Shown here piece after piece: positions 44,678 to 54,199 of a stretch of 64,000 nucleotides of DNA. The stretch lies in assembly GCF_001510655.1 (NCBI RefSeq), contig NZ_LMVC01000002.1:813365-877364 (forward strand), in the 5' to 3' direction. How positions within the stretch are numbered: position 1 is the first letter of the stretch; each line of letters begins with the position of its first letter. The translations under genes were made by a program, and so were the position numbers. Source of the DNA: Fictibacillus sp. FJAT-27399. GTDB lineage: Bacteria; Bacillota; Bacilli; Bacillales; Fictibacillaceae. The notes under the pieces are model-generated. The model ran no database searches. It saw only the letters and a program-made list of their open reading frames with translations, and was not told the origin of the DNA.

Positions 44678-45808
44678 TTGAACCAACCTAGCGTTGTAAC
44701 CGAAACTATAAATGGTATCGGGTGGATAAAACTTAATCGTCCAAGTGCATTAAACTCGTTAAATGTAGAAATGGTAGATGCTATTTATAGCAAACTAAAA
44801 GAGTGGAAGAATGACAACCAAATTGCTTTGATTTGTATTTATGGAGAAGGAAAAAAAGGTTTATGTGCGGGTGGAGATATGCGAGCATTTTTCAATTTAA
44901 AAGAAAATGAAGTTGAACCATATGCCGAACAGTTCTTTTCCACCGAGTATATAATGGACTATGAAATTCATCATTATCCTAAGCCTATCGTTATCTATAT
45001 GGACAACATAGTCATGGGTGGAGGTGTCGGGATTTCCATCGGAGCATCACATCGTATCGTAACGGAAACGACAAAATGGGCAATGCCTGAAATGAATATT
45101 GGCTTTTTCCCTGATGTTGGGGCAAGCTTTTTTTTGAATAAAATGCCAGGATATACCGGGTGTTATCTTTCCTTAACTTCTGCAATTTTAAATGCTGGGG
45201 ATGTTATCTATATTGATGCAGCTGATTATTATTTAGAAAGCGTAAAGTGGCAGACGATAAAACAGGAAATGGAAAATCGTGCTTGGACACTCGATTCAGC
45301 AAAGCAGGAGCTCGATCACCTTCTTAAACAACATTGTACATCCTCAACTCCTCCATCATCTTTGTTATTACAGCAGGAAAAGATTGATGCTCATTTCCAG
45401 TTTGATACGATCGAAGAAATTGTATCGTCTCTTAAAAAAGAAGCAGAGAAGGGGGACCAATGGGCGGAAAAGACACTGAAAACAATACTTTCTATATCAC
45501 CGACATCATTAAAAGTAACGCTGTGCCAAATTCAAGAAGGAAAAGAAAAAAACCTTCTTGAATGTTTTGAAATGGAAATGAGTTTAGCGATGAATTTTAT
45601 TAAATCTAACGACTTCTATGAGGGGGTTCGTTCGGTACTTATCGATAAAGATCGCGCTCCGAAATGGAATCCTTCAGCATTGGAAGACATAACTGAAGAG
45701 CATGTTGATTCCTTTTTTCATTATGAATGGAGAGACCGACATCCCTTGGTAAATTTAAAAGCGATAGACAAAATGGAGAGATTGTCTACTGCATCTCCCA
45801 TAAAATAA
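44678..45808 (+). CDS. 3-hydroxyisobutyryl-CoA hydrolase (crotonase superfamily)
   Basis: A 376-residue member of the HIBCH branch, longer than enoyl-CoA hydratases. Signature segments are IKLNRPSALNSLNVEMVDAI, GKKGLCAGGDMRAFF, IVMGGGVGISIGASHRIVTE and MPEMNIGFFPDVGASFFLNK, with the catalytic Glu and Asp. The C-terminal half has the family's FDTIEEIVSSLKKEA and SPTSLKVTLCQIQEGKEKNL. TTG at 44678 is six bases after AGGCGGTG; the GTG at 44669 overlaps it. It releases 3-hydroxyisobutyrate from its CoA ester, between the hydratase and the dehydrogenase of the same operon. Confidence 0.9.
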   Translation: MNQPSVVTETINGIGWIKLNRPSALNSLNVEMVDAIYSKLKEWKNDNQIALICIYGEGKKGLCAGGDMRAFFNLKENEVEPYAEQFFSTEYIMDYEIHHYPKPIVIYMDNIVMGGGVGISIGASHRIVTETTKWAMPEMNIGFFPDVGASFFLNKMPGYTGCYLSLTSAILNAGDVIYIDAADYYLESVKWQTIKQEMENRAWTLDSAKQELDHLLKQHCTSSTPPSSLLLQQEKIDAHFQFDTIEEIVSSLKKEAEKGDQWAEKTLKTILSISPTSLKVTLCQIQEGKEKNLLECFEMEMSLAMNFIKSNDFYEGVRSVLIDKDRAPKWNPSALEDITEEHVDSFFHYEWRDRHPLVNLKAIDKMERLSTASPIK

Positions 45809-46284
45809 AAGTATTTTTCGGGATGAATGATGAAAATTTTATTTAATTTTTCATTATCCTTCTCACTTAATCTTATTTGGTATTTATCCCAAACTCCATA
45901 TATTACAAAATAACAGAAAACAAAAATCTAAAAATGGACAAACATCTCAAATTCGGGAGATATTTGTCCATTTTTAGTGGGGAATTTTCAATAATATTCT
46001 TGTTTATTTTATCAGCGTTAGAGAAATTATTTTGAATTTTCATAAAAAATAAAATAGGTTTTTAAGCTAACACCCATCTTTATCTAGAAGGAGTTACAAC
46101 TTATTAACAGAATTTTAAGGAAAAGTTTGTTGAAAAGTGTAAACAGGTGTAATTAATTGACATTTTAACAAAAACTAGCGGGGATACAGATTCGATTCTA
46201 TTATAAAAAGTTTAAGTTTGGAAAAACTCAGTGGTTTTAGCGGTTAACCATTTTAAAACAACATAACACATGGGAGAGGTGAAG
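45809..46284. other. Intergenic region with operon terminator
   Basis: A strong hairpin lies at 45928-45977. The rest, to the activator gene, is AT-rich; no gene is visible. No sigma-54-type promoter is visible before the activator. Confidence 0.6.
45928..45977. terminator. Bidirectional terminator
   Basis: CTAAAAATGGACAAACATCTC pairs with GGAGATATTTGTCCATTTTTAG around a short AAATTCG loop. Long, nearly perfect stem with A- and T-rich flanks. Confidence 0.85.
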
Positions 46285-47688
46285 ATGATGAGTGAAAGAC
46301 TTTGCAATACTTTGCACAATTCAATGGAAGATGTCATAAATAAAGAGCTTGAAACTGTTTTTGAGTTTTCTTATGACCCTATGTATGTTATTGACGGTAA
46401 TGGCATTGTTCTTCGTGTAAACCCGGCCTGTTCTCGATTCTATGGTTTTCCACAAGAGCAGATGTTAGGAAAAAATATCGAGGAACTAGAAGATTTGAAT
46501 GTTTTATCTCCAGATGCAGCAAGGCGAGCATTAAGGACAGGAATGAGAATATCGATGACGGAAGTATTCCAATTTAAGAGGGAGATTTTGGTTACGGCAA
46601 CACCAGTTATGAATGAAGAAAACAAAATTGTTAGAGTAGTCTGTAACTTACGTGATATGACTGAATTGATGACTCTTAAATTGAAGATCGAAGAAGCGGA
46701 GAAAATGAAGCATGAATATGAAACTAAGTTACAGGAAGTAATTCATGTAAGTGGTAGTTCGATTGTTTTAAGAAGTTCAAGTATTCGTAGTTCTTTTGAC
46801 ATGGGATTAAGGGTTGCCAAGTTTGATTCAACGGTCTTGATCTTGGGAGAATCCGGTGTTGGGAAAAATATATTGGCCAGATACATTCATGAAAATTGTT
46901 CGCGGGCACATGGTCCTTATATTGAAGTGAATTGCGGAGCTATCTCTGAAACACTGCTGGAATCTGAATTGTTCGGATATGAGCCTGGGGCTTTTACAGG
47001 GGCAAAGAAGGAAGGAAGAAAAGGTCTTATTGAAAATGCTGACAAGGGAACAATCTTTTTAGATGAAATTGGAGAATTACCAAAAATTTTGCAAGTTAAG
47101 TTGTTACACTTTTTACAAGGAAAATACATTACTAGAGTTGGAAGCTCTAAACCTATTCATGTTAATGCGAGAGTAATTGCTGCAACCAATAAGAACCTAG
47201 AAGAGATGATCCACATCGGAACCTTCAGAGAAGATTTGTATTACCGATTAAATGTTATCCCCATCAAACTTCCTCCACTACGCAATAGAAAAGAAGATAT
47301 TCTGTCTTTAATCAAACACTTTTTACAATTGAATCAAAAACAATACGGTATAGAAAAAACATTAGCACCCGACGCATTGGATAAACTTGTCAAATATTCA
47401 TGGCCAGGAAATGTTAGAGAATTGCAAAATATTATCGAACGTATAGTAATTACCTCTGCGAATGAAACAATCACAGTGTTAGATTTACCGGAATACATTC
47501 AAAAAGTTTCTTCCTTGTTGTCCACCAATGAAAATACATTAACAGAATACGTCGAAGAGGTTGAGGCTGAAAAAATATTTACAGCATATAAAAAATATAT
47601 GAGCACATATAAGGCTGCTAAAGCTTTAGGAATGAGTCAATCCACGTTTTCCAGAAAGTTGCGTAGGTATAAAGAGAAAAACTGCTAA
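46285..47688 (+). CDS. Sigma-54-dependent enhancer-binding activator with PAS sensor
   Basis: A 467-residue regulator with three domains. PAS domain (about 25-120): [41 protein letters not shown]+ sigma-54 domain (about 150-385): Walker [21 protein letters not shown], the sigma-54 contact loop GAFTGA, Walker [14 protein letters not shown], and [18 protein letters not shown]-terminal Fis-type helix-turn-helix: [23 protein letters not shown] 46285 follows GAGAGGTG. Sigma-54 promoters start at 47725, 49434 and 59015, so it very likely activates all three. The PAS domain probably senses the acid or its CoA ester. Walker A has Asn where Glu is usual (GKN). Confidence 0.93.
   Translation: MMSERLCNTLHNSMEDVINKELETVFEFSYDPMYVIDGNGIVLRVNPACSRFYGFPQEQMLGKNIEELEDLNVLSPDAARRALRTGMRISMTEVFQFKREILVTATPVMNEENKIVRVVCNLRDMTELMTLKLKIEEAEKMKHEYETKLQEVIHVSGSSIVLRSSSIRSSFDMGLRVAKFDSTVLILGESGVGKNILARYIHENCSRAHGPYIEVNCGAISETLLESELFGYEPGAFTGAKKEGRKGLIENADKGTIFLDEIGELPKILQVKLLHFLQGKYITRVGSSKPIHVNARVIAATNKNLEEMIHIGTFREDLYYRLNVIPIKLPPLRNRKEDILSLIKHFLQLNQKQYGIEKTLAPDALDKLVKYSWPGNVRELQNIIERIVITSANETITVLDLPEYIQKVSSLLSTNENTLTEYVEEVEAEKIFTAYKKYMSTYKAAKALGMSQSTFSRKLRRYKEKNC
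47633..47640 (+). promoter_or_regulatory. Possible half-site for the sigma-54 activator
   Basis: TGAGTCAA starts 92 bases before the -24 element at 47725, exactly the offset of the left half-sites at 49342 and 58923. No right half follows, and it lies in the coding sequence of the activator's recognition helix, so it may be chance. Confidence 0.25.
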
Positions 47689-47724
47689 ACTTACGAAAAC
47701 GCTTCCCAAGGAAAATCAAAGGAA

Positions 47725-47742
47725 TTGGCATAAATCTTGCAA
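47725..47742 (+). promoter_or_regulatory. Sigma-54 promoter P1
   Basis: TTGGCATAAATCTTGCAA fits the -24/-12 consensus TGGCAC-N5-TTGCW with GG and GC ten bases apart. It lies 38 bases before the acyl-CoA ligase. Confidence 0.8.
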
Positions 47743-47779
47743 TTAATAAAATGTATATCTAATAAAGGTGGTGTAATCA

Positions 47780-49327
47780 TTGCATATCATTCATTCTTGG
47801 CTAGAAAAAGCCACTATCCAATGTCCCGAGAAAATTGCATTAATTACAAAGGAAGGCCAGTTTTCCTATCAATGGCTACATGACATGTCGAATCGTTTTG
47901 CTGAGCAACTGATCCAACGATGTCAGGCTAAACCGGGAGATCGAATCGCTTTAATGCTTCCCAACAATGTACGTCATATAGTAGCTTACTACGGGATCTT
48001 AAAAATTGGCGCCATTGTTGTACCGATACATGGCTCGTTAAAATGCCATGAAATGATGTATATCTTTGAAGACTCGGAAGCTAGTATTTTAATCACGGAC
48101 AGCTCTTATTTGGACGAAGTGGAAATGGTCCTGACGAAAAGGGAGTCTCATATCGAACACTGCATTGTTAATAATATGGACAAACCATTAGATGGTCTTG
48201 GTCGATCTTTTTTGAATATGGACGATTTCCTTAGTAATTGCCCAAATAAACCAGCAGACGACGATTGCATAAAAGTGACCGAATATGATATCGCTGTGAT
48301 TTTTTATACCTCAGGTACCATGGGCATGCCAAAAGGGGTCATGATCTCCCATCGCAATATCGTGCAGAAAATGCATCCGTTAAATGACGCGATGGATCTC
48401 ACCTCTGAGGATCGCATCTTGTGTGGTCTCCCAATCGTCTATGTGTATGGTCAAGTAATGTCGATGCACCTTAGTATCTGGCGGCAATCCACTCTTATTT
48501 TACTCGACGAAGAATCCGTAAATAACGTTTTGGAGATGATGGAGAATCATAATCCCACGGTGATGATGAGCATTCCGACCACATATTACCGTTTGAAACA
48601 AATTGATAGGCCCTCGAAAGAAAAACATATAAGCCAGCTGCGCTATGCAATTACCGGAGGATCGAATATTTCCATTCATTTAAAAAAAGAGTTTGAAGCG
48701 AAGTACGGAATTAAACTCCTTGATTCCTATGGTCTAACCGAAACAACAGCATGCGTAATTATAGAACAGCCCGGAGATGTGCGAAAGCCTGGCTCTATCG
48801 GTAAGCCGATTGCCAATAATGATGTACAAATTCTAGATGAATTTGGATTGGAATTGCCCCCAGGTCAAATTGGTGAAATTGCGATTCGTTCCAAAAGTGT
48901 GATGCAGGGATATTTTAAAAATGAGTTAAAGCAAAATGAGAGCCTGAAGAATGGATGGTTTCATACAGGAGATATGGCGTATCAGGATATAAACGGCAAT
49001 TTTTTTATTGTGGACCGCCGGAAGGATATCATTCAAACTGCAGGGTTTGTTGTGGTGCCTCATGAAGTTGAAGAAGTTCTCTCTCGCCATCCGTTAATTA
49101 TTGATTCAGCGGTCGTAGGGATGCCTGATTCGGAGCGAGGAGAAATTATTAAGGCTTATCTTGTAATAAAGCCTGGATCCTTTCTTAGCCAGAATGAATT
49201 GGCAGCATACACGAGAAAATATTTGGCTAAGTTTAAATGCCCAACCGTGTTTGAACTCGTAGACAAGCTACCTAGGAATAAATCTGGCAAGCTATTAAAA
49301 AGGCTTTTAAAGGAAATCATTCAATAG
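47780..49327 (+). CDS. AMP-forming acyl-CoA ligase (ANL superfamily)
   Basis: A 515-residue adenylate-forming enzyme that activates a carboxylic acid with ATP and CoA. Motifs: P-loop IFYTSGTMGMPKGVMISHRN (about 175-195), YGLTETTACVI (about 320), GWFHTGDMAY and VDRRKDII, and the C-terminal catalytic lysine in LPRNKSGKLLKRLL. TTG 47780 follows AAAGGTGGTG, six bases spaced. It resembles medium/long-chain and aromatic acid ligases, but the acid pocket cannot be assigned by eye. It is the first gene behind P1, and therefore the likely entry step of the sigma-54 pathway. Confidence 0.9.
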   Translation: MHIIHSWLEKATIQCPEKIALITKEGQFSYQWLHDMSNRFAEQLIQRCQAKPGDRIALMLPNNVRHIVAYYGILKIGAIVVPIHGSLKCHEMMYIFEDSEASILITDSSYLDEVEMVLTKRESHIEHCIVNNMDKPLDGLGRSFLNMDDFLSNCPNKPADDDCIKVTEYDIAVIFYTSGTMGMPKGVMISHRNIVQKMHPLNDAMDLTSEDRILCGLPIVYVYGQVMSMHLSIWRQSTLILLDEESVNNVLEMMENHNPTVMMSIPTTYYRLKQIDRPSKEKHISQLRYAITGGSNISIHLKKEFEAKYGIKLLDSYGLTETTACVIIEQPGDVRKPGSIGKPIANNDVQILDEFGLELPPGQIGEIAIRSKSVMQGYFKNELKQNESLKNGWFHTGDMAYQDINGNFFIVDRRKDIIQTAGFVVVPHEVEEVLSRHPLIIDSAVVGMPDSERGEIIKAYLVIKPGSFLSQNELAAYTRKYLAKFKCPTVFELVDKLPRNKSGKLLKRLLKEIIQ

Positions 49328-49341
49328 GAGATAAGTCACAT

Positions 49342-49364
49342 TAAGTCATTCCCGGGATGACTTG
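49342..49364. promoter_or_regulatory. Upstream activator site for the sigma-54 activator (P2)
   Basis: TAAGTCAT, seven bases (TCCCGGG), ATGACTTG. The dyad ends 70 bases before the -24 element at 49434. The same dyad at the same distance precedes P3. Extra TAAGTCA (49332) and TTGACTTA (49375) half-sites flank it. Confidence 0.65.
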
Positions 49365-49433
49365 TAAATCATAATTGACTTAATAGAAATCAAAACAATG
49401 CACAAAATTATAGTGAAATGTGAAGATTAAATT

Positions 49434-49451
49434 TTGGCATGAATATTGCAA
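49434..49451 (+). promoter_or_regulatory. Sigma-54 promoter P2
   Basis: TTGGCATGAATATTGCAA, identical over 18 bases to P3 (59015-59032). GG and GC are ten bases apart. It drives the ADP-forming synthetase gene and probably the whole cluster to 58916. Confidence 0.85.
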
Positions 49452-49567
49452 ATATTAATAATAGATAGAAAATTGAAACTAAATGGAAAGGTGCGTGAAA
49501 ATACCTAGTCTTGAAAAGGAAGAGTTATCAAGGAAGTCAATTATGGGATAAAGGGAGGAGCATAGGG

Positions 49568-51709
49568 ATGGATCTTGACGCCCTTTTTAAACCGGAATCG
49601 GTGGCGATTATTGGAATTTCACCGAAGAGCAATAGGGCCACATTAGCTTATCAAAATTTGTTGCATATTGGCTATAAGGGAAAGATTTATTTTGTGAATG
49701 CCAAATATGAAAGGGTTCATGGGGAAAAGTGTTATTCCAGCATCAAGGAAATACCTGATACCATTGATGCCCTATATGTCAGTATTCCAGGGGAACACGT
49801 TTTGCGAACTTTACGGGAAGCTAAAGAAAAAGGAGCCAGAGGAGCTGTTGTTATCTCTAGTGGCTTTGGAGAAGGGGAAGGCGCTGGTATAGAAAAAACG
49901 AGGGAAATGATCCAGTTTTCTAAGGAAAACAATTTTGCCGTATGTGGACCCAATTGCCTTGGCTTAATCAGTTCGGCCAATAATTTTTCTTCATATGGAT
50001 TTTTCTTCCCGGATGGATTAAAGAGGGGACGGGTTGGTGGTATCTTCCAGAGCGGTGGTTTAATGCATGCAATAGTAGGAGAATTGGGCCGACGCGGTGT
50101 GGGCATCAGCACCATTGTTTCCAGCGGAAATGAAACGGTTGTGAATACAAGTCACTACATTGAGTATCTTGCGAATGATCCGAATACAGATGTAATTATG
50201 GCTTTTGTTGAAGGGATCAAAGACCCCAACCATTTTGTGAAAGCTGCAGATATTGCTTTTAAAAACAAAAAGCCCATTATCCTTATTAAGGTTGGGAAGT
50301 CAGAAAAAGCAGCCCACGCGGCCATTGCGCACACGGGAAGCATGACGGGTAGCGACAAAGTGATCGATACACTTTTTAAACAAAAAGGGATCATACGTGT
50401 AAGCGATGTCGATGAATTAATTGAAACCGTTATTTTATTTTCCAACAATAGGTTTCCTAATGGTAAGGGAGTAGCCATTACGACTACCTCAGGAGGGGAA
50501 GCGGGTATATATGCTGATATAGGTGAGGAAATTGGTGTACATTTTCCTAACTTCCAACCGGAAACTAATCAAAAGTTAGAATCGATTATGCCGGAATTTG
50601 GAAGCATCGGGAATCCGCTTGATACAACAGGTAATGCAGCGCTCGACTTAAATCTGTACAACGCTTGCCTAAATGCCCTGGCTGAGGACCCAAACGTTGA
50701 TGTGATAGCGGTCTCGCAAATGGATATAACTGAAAACGCCTTAAACCATAACAAAGCGACACAGGTAATTGTAAAGAGTATTGAGGAATGCTCTAAAACC
50801 TATAACAAGCCGGTCGTGCTTTTTACTCCGAACGCAGGAGGAGCGGATGAAAAGGTCGGATTGGAACTGATTAAAAAAGGTATTCCTCTTCTAGTCGGTG
50901 CTCGATCTGCGTTTAAAGCCATCCGAAATTTAATTTGGTATTCATCTACGATACAACAAACGGAAAAGCTGAAAAATATTCCAGTAATTAAAATGGATAA
51001 AAAGGACTTACCTTATAGCACCAAAGGAGTTTTAACGGAACGGGAGAGTCAAATGTTTTTAAAGAATTATGGAATCGACGTCCCAGAGAAGATCCTTGTT
51101 TCTTCGCCTCTGGAAGCTGTACAAGCCGCCGAGTCAATTGGTTATCCAGTGGTGATGAAAATAGAATCTGCTGAAATTCCTCATAAGTCTGATGCCGGTG
51201 GTGTCAAGCTAAATCTGAAATCAGCTGCAGAAGTAGAACAGTCATTTAAAGACATCATGGTTTCAGTTTACGAAAAATATCCAGATGCCTACGTTAACGG
51301 TATCGTGGTGGAAGAAATGGTTTCGGAAGGAATCGAAATGATAGTAGGAGCAAAAATCGATCCGATGTTTGGTCCCATAGTCATGGTTGGATCCGGCGGC
51401 ATACTCGTAGAAGTTTTGAAGGATATCAGCCTGCGATTAGAGACGATTAACGAAATAGAGGCTGAGCAGATGATCAGGGAGACCAAAGCATTCAAACTTC
51501 TGTCAGGATACAGAGGAAAGCCACAAGCAGATATTGATGCATTGATTGACGTATTAATAAAGTTGTCGCACCTAGCATCTGACCATAGAGAAACGATTCA
51601 GGAGGTTGAAATCAACCCTTTACTCGTATTGCCTAAAGGTAAAGGGTGCCGCGCAGTGGACGGACTGGTGGTATTAAAGCAAGTGGAAATGGAACAGGCT
51701 GTTACCTAA
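49568..51709 (+). CDS. ADP-forming acyl-CoA synthetase (acetate-CoA ligase type, fused alpha-beta)
   Basis: A 713-residue fused NDP-forming synthetase. Residues 1-135 are the CoA-binding Rossmann domain (FKPESVAIIGISPKSNRA, FAVCGPNCLGLIS). The succinyl-CoA-ligase-like domains contain the phosphorylated His in AAIAHTGSMTGSDKV. The C-terminal ATP-grasp domain (about 490-705) contains TERESQMFLKNYGIDVPEKI, YPVVMKIESAEIPHKSDAGG and IQEVEINPLLVLP. ATG 49568 follows GGGAGGAG; the upstream frame lacks a site. Such enzymes interconvert acyl-CoA and acid with ATP. Here it could activate the imported acid or recover ATP from a product acyl-CoA. Confidence 0.92.
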   Translation: MDLDALFKPESVAIIGISPKSNRATLAYQNLLHIGYKGKIYFVNAKYERVHGEKCYSSIKEIPDTIDALYVSIPGEHVLRTLREAKEKGARGAVVISSGFGEGEGAGIEKTREMIQFSKENNFAVCGPNCLGLISSANNFSSYGFFFPDGLKRGRVGGIFQSGGLMHAIVGELGRRGVGISTIVSSGNETVVNTSHYIEYLANDPNTDVIMAFVEGIKDPNHFVKAADIAFKNKKPIILIKVGKSEKAAHAAIAHTGSMTGSDKVIDTLFKQKGIIRVSDVDELIETVILFSNNRFPNGKGVAITTTSGGEAGIYADIGEEIGVHFPNFQPETNQKLESIMPEFGSIGNPLDTTGNAALDLNLYNACLNALAEDPNVDVIAVSQMDITENALNHNKATQVIVKSIEECSKTYNKPVVLFTPNAGGADEKVGLELIKKGIPLLVGARSAFKAIRNLIWYSSTIQQTEKLKNIPVIKMDKKDLPYSTKGVLTERESQMFLKNYGIDVPEKILVSSPLEAVQAAESIGYPVVMKIESAEIPHKSDAGGVKLNLKSAAEVEQSFKDIMVSVYEKYPDAYVNGIVVEEMVSEGIEMIVGAKIDPMFGPIVMVGSGGILVEVLKDISLRLETINEIEAEQMIRETKAFKLLSGYRGKPQADIDALIDVLIKLSHLASDHRETIQEVEINPLLVLPKGKGCRAVDGLVVLKQVEMEQAVT

Positions 51710-51728
51710 TTAAGAAGGAGGTAGATTA

Positions 51729-51871
51729 ATGAATCGCAGGAAAGTGATCAACAAGGAACCCATACAGAGGTTGAAATCGACTCTGGACTCGTACTGCATA
51801 AGACAAAGGATGCTGTGCTGTCGACAGATTGGTAGTATTGAAGAGTTGCGGATGAAGCACATTGTCGACTA
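51729..51871 (+). pseudogene. Decayed duplicate of the end of the acyl-CoA synthetase gene
   Basis: Begins at ATG after AAGGAGG. In one frame it reads TEVEIDSGLVLHKTKDAVLS, parallel to QEVEINPLLVLPKGKGCRAV of the intact gene just upstream. The nucleotide match continues to TTGGTAGTATTGAAG (intact: CTGGTGGTATTAAAG). It is a short tandem duplication of about 100 bases that has drifted. Confidence 0.6.
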
Positions 51872-52010
51872 AAAAGAGGGGTACGCTAACGGAAACTGTT
51901 TAAGAAAGCAATGTAGAATCTTTACTTGACAGGGTCATGTATGAACCAGAAAGGAAGGAGTCGTGGGTAAGCAATCGTGATGCTATGAAAATGGATAAGG
52001 GGGATTTAAA

Positions 52011-53276
52011 TTGAAGAAAAGAATGCTCATTGTATTCGTAATTTTATTGCTCCTAATTTCCTTGATAAGTGGGTGCTCTAATGAAAGCAGTGCAACGGTT
52101 AAAGGTGATTCCATTCGTGTTGGGGCATTGTTTCCACTAACAGGATCGTTGGCACTTTTAGGCAATGATTCATACGATGCGGTAAAAATCGTTGCAGAAA
52201 TGGTAAATGACAAAGGCGGAGTGAATGGTAAGAAAATTAAATTGGTTAAAGTGGATGCTCCCGATGCTACAGCAGCCAGTAATGAGGCAAACCGCTTAAT
52301 CAAAAAGGAAAAAGTACAAGCCATTCTAGGTACGTATGCAAGTGGCCTGTCAATGGCTTCTACTCAGGTTGCTGAACGCAATAGAGTGGTTTATGTGGAG
52401 GCAAATGCAGTTGCAGATAGCATCACCTCCCGGGGCTATAAATATACTATGCGTGTCACTGATAATGCTTCAATGATGGGAAAGGGCGCTGCGGATTTCG
52501 CCCAACAGGTTCTGTCAGTTAAACTAGGAATAAATCCTAAAAAACTAAAAGTTGCTATTATGCATGAAGACTCGTCTTTTGGCAGCTCAGTAGCCGAAGT
52601 GGTGGAAAAAAAGGTGAAGGCGAATGGAATGCAAATTATTTCCAAAGATAGCTACAAAAGTACAACTAATGATCTTTCATCTACCATTTTGAAATATAAG
52701 AAACTGAATCCAGATATCGTGATCGCAACGTCTTACATCAATGATGCCATTCTGTTCATCAAGCAATCCAAACAAATGGAGTTCAAGCCAAAGGCGATCA
52801 TCGGTACAGCGGCTGGTTTTGCATTAGCAGATTTTGCGCAAAAATTAGGACAGGATTCAGATGGCATTTTTGTAGCAGAAGCTCCATCTAACCCTAATCC
52901 GAAATCGCTTTCAAAAAATGCTCAAAAACTTCAGCAAGAGTTTATAAAACGATGGAAAAATCAAAAAGGCTCAGATCCCACTGGATTGACCTGGCGTGCG
53001 TTCAACGCAGCTTGGGTATTATTTCATGAGGCGCTGCCCAAAGCTAAAACCCTCGATTCGGAAGGAATCCGCCAAGCCTTGCTGAACGTAGACATTGCGG
53101 AAGGTGAACTTCCGAATGGAATCGGCGTGAAGTTCAATAGACCGGATTCCAAAAACCCAGGGCAGAACAGTCGGGCAAAAATTGTCATAATGCAATGGCA
53201 AAAAGGATCATTTAAATTGGTATGGCCAGATAAATTCTCAAATTCGCAGCCCATTAAGATTCCGTTACACCAATAG
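52011..53276 (+). CDS. ABC transporter substrate-binding lipoprotein (HAAT/LivJ-type)
   Basis: A 421-residue periplasmic-binding protein, type I fold, with a lipoprotein signal (LLLLISLISGC, anchor Cys22). The family motifs IRVGALFPLTGSLALLGNDS, VNDKGGVNGKKIKLVKVDAP and DATAASNEANRLIKKEKVQA are in order near the N-terminus, then DPTGLTWRAFNAAW near the C-terminus. TTG 52011 follows AAGGGGGA. First gene of a complete HAAT importer. Despite the name of the family, relatives carry amides, urea, aromatic acids and other carboxylates; the enzyme neighbours point to an acid rather than an amino acid (inference). Confidence 0.9.
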   Translation: MKKRMLIVFVILLLLISLISGCSNESSATVKGDSIRVGALFPLTGSLALLGNDSYDAVKIVAEMVNDKGGVNGKKIKLVKVDAPDATAASNEANRLIKKEKVQAILGTYASGLSMASTQVAERNRVVYVEANAVADSITSRGYKYTMRVTDNASMMGKGAADFAQQVLSVKLGINPKKLKVAIMHEDSSFGSSVAEVVEKKVKANGMQIISKDSYKSTTNDLSSTILKYKKLNPDIVIATSYINDAILFIKQSKQMEFKPKAIIGTAAGFALADFAQKLGQDSDGIFVAEAPSNPNPKSLSKNAQKLQQEFIKRWKNQKGSDPTGLTWRAFNAAWVLFHEALPKAKTLDSEGIRQALLNVDIAEGELPNGIGVKFNRPDSKNPGQNSRAKIVIMQWQKGSFKLVWPDKFSNSQPIKIPLHQ

Positions 53277-53282
53277 TTTTTT

Positions 53283-53304
53283 AGGGGGGCATAAGCCCTC
53301 CATC
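53283..53304 (+). terminator. Intercistronic hairpin
   Basis: GGGGGGC, loop ATAA, GCCCTCC without a long T-run. Between the binding protein and permease genes such a hairpin usually lowers downstream expression. Confidence 0.45.
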
Positions 53305-53327
53305 TTTTAAAACAGGAGGTGCTTTAC

Positions 53328-54197
53328 TTGTTCGTACAGTTGTTGATTAATGGCGTTCTTCTTGGTGGCGTTTACGCTTTAATGGCAGTCGGGTTAACAT
53401 TAATTTTTGGTGTGATTCGTATCGTCAATTTTGCTCATGGCGATTTTGTAATGGTTGGAATGTATATGACGTTTTTTCTCTATTCCTTTTTCAACATGAA
53501 TCCTTATGTCGCTATATTCATAGTTACCCCGTGTATGTTTCTGATTGGATGGCTTATAAATTTCTTTCTAATTAAAAAGGTAGTGGGTAAACCGGCAGTA
53601 GTCCAGATTTTTGTCACGGTGGGATTGAGTCAGATGCTAATGAGCTCTGCACTAATGCTGTTTAATGCGGATTTTTTGCAGGTACCCACTAGTTATTCAA
53701 CTAAATCGCTTCACATGGGCTCACTGCTGATCGGGGTTCCTCAAATCATTGCATTTGTTATCTCTATGGGAGTCTATACCCTTTTGTATTACTTTCTTCA
53801 TCACTCTTATACCGGAAAAGCAATTCGTTCTACGGCACAAAATCGAGAATCTGCAACCTTAATGGGAGTTAACATTAACAAAATTTATATGCTGACCTTT
53901 GCTATTGGGACAGCACTAACTGGTTTATGTGCGGCCTTATTAATGCCGATGTACCCAGTATTTCCGACAATTGGTCTTAACTTTGTTTTAATGACATTTG
54001 TTGTTGTTGTTATGGGTGGATTAGGAAGCATTCCCGGCGCTTTATTGGGAGGGTTGTCGATTGGTATTATTGAAACGATGAGTGCTTATGTATTTGATCC
54101 TGGATGGAAACAGGCTATTTACTTCGGTGTATTTATCATATTATTGGTTGTTAGACCGCAAGGGTTTTTCGGACAAATTGGAGCGGAGGAGTTGTAG
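53328..54197 (+). CDS. ABC transporter permease, LivH-type
   Basis: A 289-residue permease with about eight helices. It starts MFVQLLINGVLLGGVYALMA at TTG 53328, six bases after AGGAGGTG. LTLIFGVIRIVNFAHGDFVM and the cytoplasmic coupling loop TAQNRESATLMGVNINKIYM are typical for LivH. It pairs with the LivM-type protein directly downstream (two bases apart). Confidence 0.92.
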   Translation: MFVQLLINGVLLGGVYALMAVGLTLIFGVIRIVNFAHGDFVMVGMYMTFFLYSFFNMNPYVAIFIVTPCMFLIGWLINFFLIKKVVGKPAVVQIFVTVGLSQMLMSSALMLFNADFLQVPTSYSTKSLHMGSLLIGVPQIIAFVISMGVYTLLYYFLHHSYTGKAIRSTAQNRESATLMGVNINKIYMLTFAIGTALTGLCAALLMPMYPVFPTIGLNFVLMTFVVVVMGGLGSIPGALLGGLSIGIIETMSAYVFDPGWKQAIYFGVFIILLVVRPQGFFGQIGAEEL

Positions 54198-54199
54198 AT

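Noticed and set aside
49342..49364. Dyad considered as a terminator of the acyl-CoA ligase gene
   Set aside because: No T-run follows, and the same dyad at the same distance before P3 fits an activator site better.
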